Source: Aliivibrio sp. 1S175
GTDB lineage: Bacteria > Pseudomonadota > Gammaproteobacteria > Enterobacterales > Vibrionaceae
Direction: 5' to 3'
Assembly (NCBI RefSeq): GCF_001690985.1
Contig: NZ_MAJS01000005.1
Location: 1 to 64,000 of the forward strand
DNA length: 64,000 nt
Position 1 is the first letter of the stretch. The number at the start of each line of letters is the position of its first letter. The notes below the pieces were generated by a model. It did not search any database, was not told the origin of the DNA, and worked only from the letters and a program-made list of their open reading frames with translations. Positions 28,397-37,227 of the stretch are shown here, piece by piece. Both the position numbers and the translations under genes were made by a program.

Positions 28397-28825
28397 CTAC
28401 TCTGACAATAAAAAAGTGACCGCCTTCTCCGTAAAATCAGCAAGAGCTTGATAATGACCTTCACGTAAAATATCTTCAACAATAAGTAAATCAATATTTA
28501 AATAATCATGCACTAGACCATTTCGCATACCAATAATCTGTTTCCATGTACGCAACTCATTGCTAGAAATCAGACCATGCTCTTTTAACAAAGAGAATGA
28601 TTGATAGGCTTCCGTTGGACTTTTATTTTGGATTTTCTTTACCATATGCTTAGATAACCCAATACACATCTCAGTAAATACTTGCAATAAACGCTCGGCA
28701 GCTAAATAGTCACGACTTTTTAAACTCGACTGATTTAGGTCAAAACGAAGTTCATTTAACTCTTTGAGATATTTCGCTTTATGGGACTCAACTTCCGCTA
28801 GATATAATTCAAGACCTTTATTCAT
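28397..28825 (-). CDS. hepT: HepT-type RNase toxin (HEPN domain)
   Basis: HEPN-domain toxin of the type VII MntA-HepT systems. The 142-residue all-helical protein carries the RX4HXY motif as RNGLVHDY (Arg101, His106, Tyr108). This motif is the RNase active site, and the tyrosine is the residue AMPylated by MntA in the studied Shewanella system. The ATG at 28825 overlaps the mntA stop by 8 bases; a TTG eight codons earlier is less likely. Toxicity in this host is inferred from family knowledge. Confidence 0.9.
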   Translation of the reverse strand: MNKGLELYLAEVESHKAKYLKELNELRFDLNQSSLKSRDYLAAERLLQVFTEMCIGLSKHMVKKIQNKSPTEAYQSFSLLKEHGLISSNELRTWKQIIGMRNGLVHDYLNIDLLIVEDILREGHYQALADFTEKAVTFLLSE

Positions 28826-29213
28826 ACGATGCACTTCTTTTGCTTTCAATCAATTGATACTCAAACATTGAGTTAATACGATTCTGCTCTTTATAAAACA
28901 GAAGAGGATTATTGTTATAAATAAGCTTCCCGTACTCTATAACATTAAATGCAAGAGCTATCGGTATATGATTGATATCAACGATACTAACTTTATCTAA
29001 AGGTAGCTCCAAATGCTCCGCCCATTCCATAGCCAAACACTCCGGCCGAGTTCGCAAAGCAAAAGCAGATAACGAATGATCATTAAATGCCACAGCTAAA
29101 TCAAAATCACTTTCTTGATGATGAGTACCTTGAGCCCGTGAACCGTATAACCATACCAGTTCAATACTCTCATCCATTTTGGCCAAACTAACGATAGAAT
29201 CAATCATACTCAA
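28818..29213 (-). CDS. mntA: MntA-type nucleotidyltransferase antitoxin
   Basis: Minimal nucleotidyltransferase that neutralises HepT by AMPylating its active-site tyrosine. The 131-residue protein has the GSX10DXD motif in GSRAQGTHHQESDFD (Gly24, Ser25, Asp36, Asp38), so the catalytic residues are intact. It is the upstream gene and overlaps hepT, the usual order for the pair. The upstream region runs into Q-S and M repeats, so its promoter must lie within about 80 bases of the start. Confidence 0.9.
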   Translation of the reverse strand: MSMIDSIVSLAKMDESIELVWLYGSRAQGTHHQESDFDLAVAFNDHSLSAFALRTRPECLAMEWAEHLELPLDKVSIVDINHIPIALAFNVIEYGKLIYNNNPLLFYKEQNRINSMFEYQLIESKRSASYE

Positions 29214-29293
29214 TCCATTACTGCTGTCTATTTGGATACTATAGCAGGGTTAAGGGCGCTGCGCTTAACGGTTTCAGGATTCAGGAAGAGCAA

Positions 29294-29430
29294 GTGCAGA
29301 GTTCAGATCGCTACGCTGGCAGAATTCAGAGGTGGTCGTTGAAATAGCCGCGACCACAATATAGCTCCTCCCCTTTATCGATATAGTCACTTGGCTAAAA
29401 ATATCAATATAAGGGGAGGCTGGGAGGGAT
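29294..29430. repeat. Q-S element copy (partial, Q plus S)
   Basis: The Q arm gcagagttcagatcgctacg / gcagaattcagaggtggtcg is followed by S-type arms ctcctccccttt and aaggggaggctgggaggg. The Q' arm is missing; M copy 8 follows 13 bases later. Confidence 0.72.
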
Positions 29431-29443
29431 TGGTTATATATAA

Positions 29444-29554
29444 CTAGAAACTATACGCTGCGCTAACTAGACCGCTTCGCTTCTATAAAATCAAAAGCAG
29501 CACTGTGTTCACTTTGTTCTTATAGTCTCTAGTTAGCGCAGCGTATCGTTTCTA
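29444..29554. repeat. M element copy 8
   Basis: The left end ctagaaactatacgctgcgc is intact. Compared with copy 7 it lacks a second ctagaaa block. From 29469 on it is the second copy of the 153-bp direct repeat. Confidence 0.88.
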
Positions 29555-29621
29555 ATCTCTGAAAATAGTAAAATGCCCACAGGCTTTATAGTCTGTGGGC
29601 ATTTTTTGTTTTGGTCGAAAA
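29469..29621. repeat. 153-bp direct repeat, copy 2
   Basis: Second copy of 28201-28353 (one mismatch). It includes a complete duplicate of the gpmM terminator hairpin at 29570-29605, although no gpmM lies upstream of it. On the minus strand the hairpin could serve the SNF2-helicase gene. Confidence 0.93.
29570..29605. terminator. Duplicated gpmM-type terminator
   Basis: Same 13-bp stem with A run and T run on the two sides as at 28302-28337, so it may work in both directions. Its position downstream of the minus-strand helicase gene suggests it now ends that transcript. Confidence 0.75.
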
Positions 29622-29640
29622 TAATTCAGAGGTTGCACTG

Positions 29641-29782
29641 GACTATACGCTTCGTTAACTAGAGGCTAGAACGCTTCGCTCCTATAAGAGCAAGAGCTAA
29701 CAACGCATAAATCAAGTTAATTATGTACTCGCTTTTACTTTTGATCTTATAGTCTCTAGTTAGCGCAGCGTATAGTATCTAG
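29641..29782. repeat. M element copy 9 (supplies the stop of the SNF2 gene)
   Basis: The left end gactatacgcttcgttaact and right end ttagcgcagcgtatagtatc enclose an inner region. That region holds a stretch (gctaacaacgcataaatcaa) also seen in the spacer of the composite Q-S copies. The terminal ctag at 29779-29782 provides the TAG stop of the helicase gene on the minus strand. Confidence 0.86.
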
Positions 29783-32700
29783 TTCTCCCCTTCCAACAAA
29801 CTCAACAACATTACCGGATCCAACGTCTTACTGGTTGAGCTTGCTGACAACACCTGATCGGCCAAGTCACGTTTATCATGATGCAGAGCGATGATCTTCT
29901 CTTCAATGGTATTTTTTGTGACTAATCGATAAACCGTCACTGGCTTTTGTTGACCCATACGATAGGCGCGATCACTGGCTTGATCTTCTACGGCAGGGTT
30001 CCACCACGGATCAATATGAATCACCGTATCTGCTTCGGTTAAGTTTAATCCTGTGCCACCGGCTTTCAAGCTAATCAAAAACACAGAGTTGGAGCCATCT
30101 TTAAACGAATCAATCGCCGCCTGACGTTGCTTAGTGGTTAACTTGCCATCCAAATAACTAAAACCGATATTTGACTCTGTTAACTGAGCAGAAAAACGTT
30201 TCAGCACACCGACAAATTGACTGAACACTAACACTTTATGGTCGCCATCTAACGCCTCTTCAATCAAACTCTGCGCTTCAGATAACTTGGTACTGTCTTC
30301 TCCTTTCATAGAATCAAACACCAAGCTAACATCACAACAGATCTGACGTAGTTTTGTTAATGCCGCAAACACCTCAACCACACCGCGACTTGATTCACTT
30401 TTTAAATTCGCTAATGATTCTTTTCGTACCGCTTCATACGCGGTTCGCTCTTTATTAGAGAGTTCAATATGATGAACGACTTCTGTCTTCGCTGGTAATT
30501 CCGTTAGAACTTCTGCTTTAGTACGACGCATAATAAACGGACTCACTAGGGTCTTTAATCGCAGCATATCTTGTTCTTGCTTCGCTGCTTGTGCGTATTT
30601 AGAACGGAACGATTTAAGATCGCCAAGTAAGCCAGGATTCAAGAAAGAGAACAAACTCCATAACTCAACCAAATGGTTCTCTACTGGGGTTCCCGATAAC
30701 GCAAATCGATGCGCGGCTTGCAAACCAAACACCACTTTCGAGCGTTTCGCTTGCGGGTTCTTGATTTGCTGCGCCTCATCCAATACCGCACAATTCCAAT
30801 CAATCTCATTTAAGGTTTCAGCCAATCGCGTCACCATGCCATAACTCATCACGATCACATCATTGGCACCTGCGGCATTAATAGTCGCAATACGATCACT
30901 GCTCGCTTCTAAATCAATCATGGTTAGCTGTGGTGTAAAACGCTCGGCTTCTTGCACCCAATTGGTTAATACCGATTTAGGACACACCACCATACTTGGG
31001 CCTTGCTCACGATAATGGCTCAACAACGTTAAACCTTGCAGCGTCTTACCTAAGCCCATATCATCCGCAAGACACGCACCAAAACCATGTTGAGAAAGAT
31101 GTGCTGCCCACTCCACACTCTCTTTTTGGTAATCACGCAATGGCAATAATAAATCAGCATCTAGCTCAGGCTTCACTCGCCACTCTTCCACCAAGTTATC
31201 CCACGCATCATCACTGTTGGCCGACATCGACTCCACCAGTTTTTGCAACGGATACGCCATGCGTTGATCGACCAATTGATCATCATCTACCAGACTGTCG
31301 ATTAAGCTTAATTGACGACGTAGCTGCTCTGAGATTAATAGCGTCAACGAAGAGTTATCAGCACTGACAAAACCCGTACGGTGATGCGCCAACAACTGAC
31401 GTAAATCCATTTCTAAACTGCTATCAATATGAACTCGTCCATCGACTTCAAACCAATTCTGCTTTTGGTTAATCGACATTGAAAAATCTTCAACCCCAAT
31501 CACTTTCACTTGTTGACTGTCTGCTTTCCAGTGCAGGTTTGCACCCAACTCACCATCAATTTGAGTGATGAACGTTAGCGCCGCTTCACCTTCAATCTGC
31601 CAGATAAAATTCTTGTTTTTTACTAACCCTAATTCATCAACCAACGCGTTAGCTTGACGCTTTTCATTAACAAGATCACGTTGATACCACACACCATCAA
31701 AACCACTTTCCCACTCACTGCCTTTTCCTGGTGACCAACTGACATTGTTATCGCTAGAGCCAAACTCAATCGCCACATCCAAAGACGCGCCATTCCAAGC
31801 AAGCCATAACTGAGGTTCAGCCACACTGTCACCCCGAGTCACTGTTCCTTGTTGTTTATCCATATCAAACCAATGCACTTGATCGCCCAGTACCGCTATT
31901 AACTCTGCCGTTTGGGTTACTGGAAAATGCGGGTCTCGAACTCTTAACTCTTCTAAAAAATCCGTGAGCGGTTCAGACGCATCAATGAAAGAGTAGATGC
32001 CATCGCCAGAGTGATACAACCAAGGCTGAGCACAAGTGTGTTGGTGATAATAAGGATAAGCATCAAACGCCAATTCATCCCCCACCGAGCGCCATACTAG
32101 CAACGGCGTCTCACGATAAAACGACACTTGTTCGCCATGATGATCATACACATTATCGGCATCACATAACGCATGAGCGACAGTTCGGGTGACTCTTGAG
32201 CTACTATCTCCCCAATCCATACCATCATAGGCGGCAGCAGAAAGGATCGCGGTATCACTTGGGCTGAGTATCTCTTTGTGTTTATGATTAAACTTATCCA
32301 GAGCTACTTTGCGTCCCTGAGTCCAACCACGTTTATTCTTCGCCTGTATTTTGGCATTCACCTTCATGGCCAACGGATCTAACTGCCAAATCAAACGCTC
32401 TTTATTGGCGACTTCGGTATTTAATACCCCATCAATGCGCGTTAGCCACTGCTGCCAAGGAGAAGAGACAAGCAGTAACGGATTGCTTTGGTCCACCAAG
32501 CGAGCCAAGGCGTGTTTTGCTATTTTAGCCAGCGCAAAATCATCAGGAAGTTCAAGTAAGGTGGTTACCACAGGGTTATTAGCCGATGTCATTAAGCCGA
32601 CCCACACATCAGCATTATCACGTACACGATAAGCGACAATTGACTCAATCAACATTCGGCCCCATGCCACTTTGCCGTTCTTCTGAACTAGAGAAGTAAG

Positions 32701-33183
32701 CCAACGTTCAGGATTGTCAAAGTACCGAGCTAACACCGCATCACTCGCCGCAATAAAATCTACCGAGCGTTGCCAATATTGAGGTAAGTCTTGACCTGAT
32801 TGTTCAAGGGCTACCTTTAGATTCTCTTTTGTTTTGTTTAATAAAGAAGGGTCTAGGACGCTCAACAAGGCGAGATCGCACAGTTGAGTAAAAGAGATTT
32901 TTTGATATTCAAGCTCACTAACGCTTTCTCGATGACGAAGATAATTACTATCAAACTGCGGCGCTGCCAATAAGTGATCTTTATCTACCTCTTGAGAAAA
33001 ACACCATTTATCAAGCGCAACGTTAACCTTAAGGTAATTGACAGACCAATTCTCACTCTCTACTAACGCCGCGGTAAATTCAGCATGACGATCGCTTCCG
33101 GCCTGCATATTAGGCCCACAAAGCAAAGTCGCATAGAGTTCAAGGTAGTCAGAAGGTGGATGAGAAAGCATTGGTAAGCTCAC
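29779..33183 (-). CDS. SNF2-family DEAD/DEAH-box helicase
   Basis: A large 1134-residue protein. The C-terminal half is a complete Swi2/Snf2 motor: Walker A LADDMGLGKTLQGLTLL, the Walker B variant LDEAQQIKNP, SGTPVENHLVELWSLFSFLN, and the helicase-C motifs ISLKAGGTGLNLTEAD and DRAYRMGQQKPVTVYR. The N-terminal 600 residues show no motif I recognise and may bind a partner or DNA. Bacterial proteins of this type remodel protein-nucleic acid complexes; the specific role is unknown. It is distinct from RapA. The stop lies in an M repeat. Confidence 0.87.
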   Translation of the reverse strand: MSLPMLSHPPSDYLELYATLLCGPNMQAGSDRHAEFTAALVESENWSVNYLKVNVALDKWCFSQEVDKDHLLAAPQFDSNYLRHRESVSELEYQKISFTQLCDLALLSVLDPSLLNKTKENLKVALEQSGQDLPQYWQRSVDFIAASDAVLARYFDNPERWLTSLVQKNGKVAWGRMLIESIVAYRVRDNADVWVGLMTSANNPVVTTLLELPDDFALAKIAKHALARLVDQSNPLLLVSSPWQQWLTRIDGVLNTEVANKERLIWQLDPLAMKVNAKIQAKNKRGWTQGRKVALDKFNHKHKEILSPSDTAILSAAAYDGMDWGDSSSRVTRTVAHALCDADNVYDHHGEQVSFYRETPLLVWRSVGDELAFDAYPYYHQHTCAQPWLYHSGDGIYSFIDASEPLTDFLEELRVRDPHFPVTQTAELIAVLGDQVHWFDMDKQQGTVTRGDSVAEPQLWLAWNGASLDVAIEFGSSDNNVSWSPGKGSEWESGFDGVWYQRDLVNEKRQANALVDELGLVKNKNFIWQIEGEAALTFITQIDGELGANLHWKADSQQVKVIGVEDFSMSINQKQNWFEVDGRVHIDSSLEMDLRQLLAHHRTGFVSADNSSLTLLISEQLRRQLSLIDSLVDDDQLVDQRMAYPLQKLVESMSANSDDAWDNLVEEWRVKPELDADLLLPLRDYQKESVEWAAHLSQHGFGACLADDMGLGKTLQGLTLLSHYREQGPSMVVCPKSVLTNWVQEAERFTPQLTMIDLEASSDRIATINAAGANDVIVMSYGMVTRLAETLNEIDWNCAVLDEAQQIKNPQAKRSKVVFGLQAAHRFALSGTPVENHLVELWSLFSFLNPGLLGDLKSFRSKYAQAAKQEQDMLRLKTLVSPFIMRRTKAEVLTELPAKTEVVHHIELSNKERTAYEAVRKESLANLKSESSRGVVEVFAALTKLRQICCDVSLVFDSMKGEDSTKLSEAQSLIEEALDGDHKVLVFSQFVGVLKRFSAQLTESNIGFSYLDGKLTTKQRQAAIDSFKDGSNSVFLISLKAGGTGLNLTEADTVIHIDPWWNPAVEDQASDRAYRMGQQKPVTVYRLVTKNTIEEKIIALHHDKRDLADQVLSASSTSKTLDPVMLLSLLEGEN

Positions 33184-33272
33184 AGGTAAATGGTTTATGA
33201 CTCTGTGAGAGTAAAAGAAGTGTAAGGGGAATGCAATTTGATTAGGGAGGAATAGTGGAGAGTAAGGGCTTA

Positions 33273-33536
33273 GGGTTCAGATCGCTACGCTTGCAGGTTT
33301 CAGGGGTGTGCGTTGTTGCTCTTAGCTCCTCCCCCTTACTAAGGGGGAGGCTGGGAGGGGGTCAAGGGCTAACAGCGTATAATCAAGTTAGATTTGTATT
33401 CAATTCTACCTGTATCGCAATAACCCCTCCCTAACCCTCCCCTTATTAAGGGGAGGGAACTATGTGCAATTCGCTGCAATCACAACTATCACCCCTGAAC
33501 CCTTTAAGGGAGCCTGCGACCGATCTGAACCCTGCT
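33273..33536. repeat. Composite Q-S-Q' element copy 2 (full length)
   Basis: About 264 bp with the same order as the copy at 24563-24830. Q arm (gggttcagatcgctacgctt), S palindrome cctcccccttactaaggggg, a spacer of about 80 bases that matches the first copy, second S palindrome ctccccttattaaggggagg, and Q' arm (gatctgaaccctgc). It ends 5 bases before the galE stop and fills most of the 33184-33541 gap. Confidence 0.8.
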
Positions 33537-33541
33537 CTTGC

Positions 33542-34549
33542 TTAATACCCCTTCGGATTATTTGATTGCCAGCGCCACGTATCCGCCGTCATATCATCAA
33601 GAGACAACTTCGCTTCCCACTTCAACTCTTCACGCGCTTTAGCAGGGTCAGCCCAACACTCGGCAATATCACCAGGGCGGCGAGGGACGATTTGATACGG
33701 AACTTTCGCACCAGACGCTTTCTCAAACGCAGCGACCATTTGAAGAACACTGTTACCATTACCAGTACCCAAGTTATAAATATGCAGGCCGGCTTGTTGG
33801 CCTTTGTGTTCTAACGCCGCTAAGTGGCCATCCGCTAAATCCACCACATGGATATAATCACGGACACCAGTACCATCAACAGTTGGGTAATCATCACCGA
33901 ATACTGATAAGAACTCACGACGACCAACCGCCACTTGAGAGATAAATGGCATCAAGTTATTTGGAATACCTTGTGGGTCTTCACCCATGGTGCCTGATTT
34001 ATGAGAGCCAACAGGGTTAAAGTAACGTAATAGCGTCACACTCATTTCTGGATGTGCTTTTTGAATATCAGTTAGACACTCTTCAACCATCAACTTGCTG
34101 CGACCATAAGGATTGGTTGCTGAGGTTGGGAAATTTTCATTAATTGGCGTAGAAGCCGGATCACCATAAACCGTAGCAGACGAACTAAATACAATACTGT
34201 TCACGCCTGCTTTACGCATCGCTTCAACTAACACTAATGTACCTGATACATTGTTATCGTAATACATGATTGGCTTTTCAACCGACTCACCCACCGCTTT
34301 TAAGCCAGCAAAGTGGATCACGCTATCGATTTGGTTTTCAGCAAAGATAGTCGCTAAGATTTGAGGATCACGAATATCACCCTCATAAAATTTAGGTTTT
34401 ACACCAACCAAAGCTTCAATGCGATCAAGCACCACTTCTTTACTGTTGTATAAGTTATCTAGAATGATCGGCGTTAAGCCCGCTTCAATCATTTGTACAC
34501 ATGTATGGCTACCGATGTAACCCATTCCGCCAGTGACTAATATTTTCAT
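33542..34549 (-). CDS. galE: UDP-glucose 4-epimerase
   Basis: Interconverts UDP-glucose and UDP-galactose. The 335-residue SDR protein has the NAD-binding [10 protein letters not shown], the substrate loop [11 protein letters not shown], the catalytic NPYGRSK and the [12 protein letters not shown] segment of GalE. It is not in a gal operon here. Its place near ugd and the polysaccharide cluster suggests a role in supplying surface sugar nucleotides as well as in galactose use. Confidence 0.95.
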   Translation of the reverse strand: MKILVTGGMGYIGSHTCVQMIEAGLTPIILDNLYNSKEVVLDRIEALVGVKPKFYEGDIRDPQILATIFAENQIDSVIHFAGLKAVGESVEKPIMYYDNNVSGTLVLVEAMRKAGVNSIVFSSSATVYGDPASTPINENFPTSATNPYGRSKLMVEECLTDIQKAHPEMSVTLLRYFNPVGSHKSGTMGEDPQGIPNNLMPFISQVAVGRREFLSVFGDDYPTVDGTGVRDYIHVVDLADGHLAALEHKGQQAGLHIYNLGTGNGNSVLQMVAAFEKASGAKVPYQIVPRRPGDIAECWADPAKAREELKWEAKLSLDDMTADTWRWQSNNPKGY

Positions 34550-34587
34550 TTTGTTCTCTATTTATAATTTTTTAATGATAGAAAGAA

Positions 34588-34626
34588 GAGCCTATACGCT
34601 GTGCTAACTAGAACGCTCCGCTCTAG
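34588..34626. repeat. M element copy 10 (partial, left half)
   Basis: Consists of gagcctatacgctgtgctaa and ctagaacgctccgctctag. The final ctag (34623-34626) gives the TAG stop of the DHH-family gene on the minus strand. Confidence 0.78.
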
Positions 34627-35579
34627 TATTTATTCTCAACCACTTCAATAAACTCAGCAACCAACGCTTTTGGCAGCGCATTAATTCCCGCCGCCGCTTC
34701 ACGTCCACCACCCGTTTCAAACGAACTACAAATCTCACCCGCTCCTTGCTTATTATTTAATGGAGCACGAAGAGATACCATGTATGTAGCCGCCTCTGCA
34801 TTTTCAATTAATACGGCATGTGCGGAGTTTGGTAATAAATTAGCCAAAATATTACCATATACTCCACTAACACGACGAGCCCATGCTTCATTTGGCAATT
34901 CAAATAAACTCAAGTTCTCACTTTTGTGTTGCGGCTTAATCGTTAATACATTGTCCATATCAGACTTATACGCCGCTTGAAGTTGATAAAAAAGCGACGC
35001 TTTATCAGTAATAACATCAAATGGTGATGGGTATTTTAACAGCGTTCGATATAAATCCACAGGATCAAAATGTAAATCCTCTACTGTCGCCCCATACCCA
35101 TTATAATTGATTAAGGTACCCAGTTCTTTTAGCTGTTCTTTCTGAACGAAAGATAAACCTGCCGCTTTCGCCAACTCATCCGCTTTCGCAATTAAGTTGT
35201 CCCCATAAGCCGCCGTAATCGCCCACTCATGAAACTGACCACCTAATAAATTATCTATAATTAAAGCGGTACACGTATTCGCATCCAAATCGATATGCGC
35301 AGATAAATTCTTGTGGACAGGAATTTCACCAGACCGATGGTGATCGGCATAAAACACCTCTGCACCAGATTCTAAAGCGAGCTTTAGGGCTACCATGTTC
35401 TTTTCCATCGAGATATCAAGAACAGTCAATTTATCTTCTGGTTTAACATCGATTTTAGTCACTAAATTAATGTCACGTTTAACGCCCGTAATGAGTTGAG
35501 ATTCTAAAGGGGAAGCAAGACGAAGCTGAAGAAGTGCGATGATGCCGTCAGCGTCACCGTTGAATATGTCGTAGTTCAT
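34623..35579 (-). CDS. DHH-family phosphoesterase-like protein
   Basis: A 318-residue cytoplasmic protein with the DHH-family landmarks FNGDADGIIALLQL near the N terminus, VLDISMEKN and YADHHRSGE. Near the C terminus is a DHHA1-like glycine stretch (FETGGGREAAAGI). DHH proteins include oligoribonucleases and cyclic-dinucleotide phosphodiesterases. The substrate cannot be told, and this one is shorter than RecJ. The TAG stop is donated by a partial M repeat, so the original C terminus may have been altered. Confidence 0.8.
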   Translation of the reverse strand: MNYDIFNGDADGIIALLQLRLASPLESQLITGVKRDINLVTKIDVKPEDKLTVLDISMEKNMVALKLALESGAEVFYADHHRSGEIPVHKNLSAHIDLDANTCTALIIDNLLGGQFHEWAITAAYGDNLIAKADELAKAAGLSFVQKEQLKELGTLINYNGYGATVEDLHFDPVDLYRTLLKYPSPFDVITDKASLFYQLQAAYKSDMDNVLTIKPQHKSENLSLFELPNEAWARRVSGVYGNILANLLPNSAHAVLIENAEAATYMVSLRAPLNNKQGAGEICSSFETGGGREAAAGINALPKALVAEFIEVVENKY

Positions 35580-35650
35580 GAAAATCCTTTTTTAAGAACG
35601 GGAAGAGCGGTCCTATGGTCCTGATTAGGAGTCAAGGTTATAAATAATTT

Positions 35651-35768
35651 GAGCCTATACGCTTTGCTAACTAGAAGCTAGACTGCTTCGCTCCTATAAA
35701 ATCAAACGCAAACGCGGTACTCGTTTTTGATCTTATAGTCTCTAGTTAGTGCAGCGTATAGCTTCTAG
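35651..35768. repeat. M element copy 11
   Basis: The left end gagcctatacgctttgctaa and right end ttagtgcagcgtatagcttc enclose inner ctagactgcttcgctcctat and tttttgatcttatag blocks. It lies between the DHH gene and the ugd terminator. Confidence 0.86.
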
Positions 35769-35795
35769 CTAGCGCTGTATATAGCCAAAAACAAA

Positions 35796-35830
35796 AAAGC
35801 GGACACAACCAAACCAGTCATATCCGCTCT
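35796..35830 (-). terminator. Intrinsic terminator of ugd
   Basis: On the minus strand, AGCGGA ... TCCGCT with further A-T and G-U pairs inside, followed by TTTTTTG. It lies about 70 bases after the ugd stop; the region between resembles the T-cassette flank. Confidence 0.83.
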
Positions 35831-35896
35831 CTAAGCTCTTACTCGCCCCTCTAGGACGAAGTCCTTCCTCGTATCTAGCAGCGAAGCGCCCTGCTT

Positions 35897-37063
35897 TTAA
35901 TCACTACCAAACAAATCACGGGTATACACTTTACCCTCAACATCAGCTAATTCTTCCATCATGCGATTGGATACGATCACATCAGACACTTGCTTAAATT
36001 CATTCAAATCTTCAATCACACGAGAATTAAAGAAATCCGCTTCTTTAAGTACAGGTTCATACACCACGACTTCAATGCCTTTGGCTTTCAAGCGTTTCAT
36101 GATGCCTTGAATCGAAGACGCTCGGAAGTTATCGGAACCCGCTTTCATGATTAAACGATAAATACCCACCACTTTAGGGTTGCGCTTCATGATAGATTCA
36201 GCGATAAAATCCTTACGGGTACGGTTAGCATCAACAATCGCACCAATAATATTATTCGGCACTTCTTGGTAATTCGCTAATAACTGCTTAGTGTCTTTTG
36301 GTAGGCAGTAGCCGCCATAACCAAACGATGGATTATTGTAGTGATTACCAATACGAGGGTCTAAACCCACCCCTTCGATAATCTGACGGGCATTCAATCC
36401 ATGAGCTTCAGCGTAAGAATCCAACTCATTAAAATACGCAACACGTAAAGCAAGATACGTGTTAGAGAACAACTTCACAGCTTCTGCTTCTGTAGAGTGC
36501 GTTAGTAATACTTCAATGTTTTCTTTAATTGCACCTTGTACCAATAAATTAGCAAAGACTTGAGCGCGCTCAGATTGTTCACCAACGATAATACGAGATG
36601 GATGAAGATTATCAAACAACGCTCGGCCTTCACGTAAGAACTCAGGCGAGAAGATAATATTATCGCAGCCTAATTCCTGCTTAATACGTTCGGTATACCC
36701 TACAGGAACCGTAGACTTAATCACCATAATCGCATTTGGATTAATTGCCATCACTTCTTTAATCACCGCCTCAACAGAACCTGTATTAAAGTAGTTTGTT
36801 GCTGGGTCATAATCAGTTGGTGTTGCGATCACCACGTATTCAGCATCTTTGTAAGCGCATTCTTTATCGAGTGTTGCAATCAAGTTTAGTTCTTTATTAA
36901 TAAGAAAATCTTCAATTTCAACGTCTGATATCGGTGATTGTTTATTATTAATCAACTCAACCTTTTCAGCCATGATATCAACGGCAATCACTTCATTGTG
37001 TTGAGCTAATAGCACCGCATTTGAAAGGCCAACGTAACCTGTACCAGCAATGGCAATTTTCAT
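35897..37063 (-). CDS. ugd: UDP-glucose 6-dehydrogenase
   Basis: Oxidises UDP-glucose to UDP-glucuronate for surface polysaccharides. The 388-residue protein has the Rossmann start [18 protein letters not shown], the NDP-sugar dehydrogenase signature [15 protein letters not shown] and the catalytic Cys253 in [12 protein letters not shown]. The length is the short bacterial type. It has its own terminator and is set off from the cluster by an M repeat, so it is probably expressed separately. Confidence 0.95.
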   Translation of the reverse strand: MKIAIAGTGYVGLSNAVLLAQHNEVIAVDIMAEKVELINNKQSPISDVEIEDFLINKELNLIATLDKECAYKDAEYVVIATPTDYDPATNYFNTGSVEAVIKEVMAINPNAIMVIKSTVPVGYTERIKQELGCDNIIFSPEFLREGRALFDNLHPSRIIVGEQSERAQVFANLLVQGAIKENIEVLLTHSTEAEAVKLFSNTYLALRVAYFNELDSYAEAHGLNARQIIEGVGLDPRIGNHYNNPSFGYGGYCLPKDTKQLLANYQEVPNNIIGAIVDANRTRKDFIAESIMKRNPKVVGIYRLIMKAGSDNFRASSIQGIMKRLKAKGIEVVVYEPVLKEADFFNSRVIEDLNEFKQVSDVIVSNRMMEELADVEGKVYTRDLFGSD

Positions 37064-37130
37064 TATTATTTATCCTGTAGGAATTTAACTGATTTGATTA
37101 TAAGAGAAAAAGTAACGAGGTGCGAGAGTA

Positions 37131-37227
37131 CTAGAAACTATACCCTTTACTAACTAGAAACTAGACAGCTTCGCACCTATAAGATCAAAGCAGGTGCAGT
37201 ACTCACTTTTAATCTTATAGTTTCTAG
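37131..37227. repeat. M element copy 12 (end of the polysaccharide cluster)
   Basis: The left end ctagaaactatacccttta and right end cttatagtttctag are inverted, with ctataagatcaaagc inside. The terminal ctag (37224-37227) contains the TAG stop of the WbpM-like gene. It is the last M copy; none was seen from here to base 64000. Confidence 0.86.

Noticed and set aside
30996-31367. 123-codon frame opposite the SNF2 helicase
   Set aside because: Shadow of the strongly coding minus strand; low-complexity His/Pro/Thr composition.
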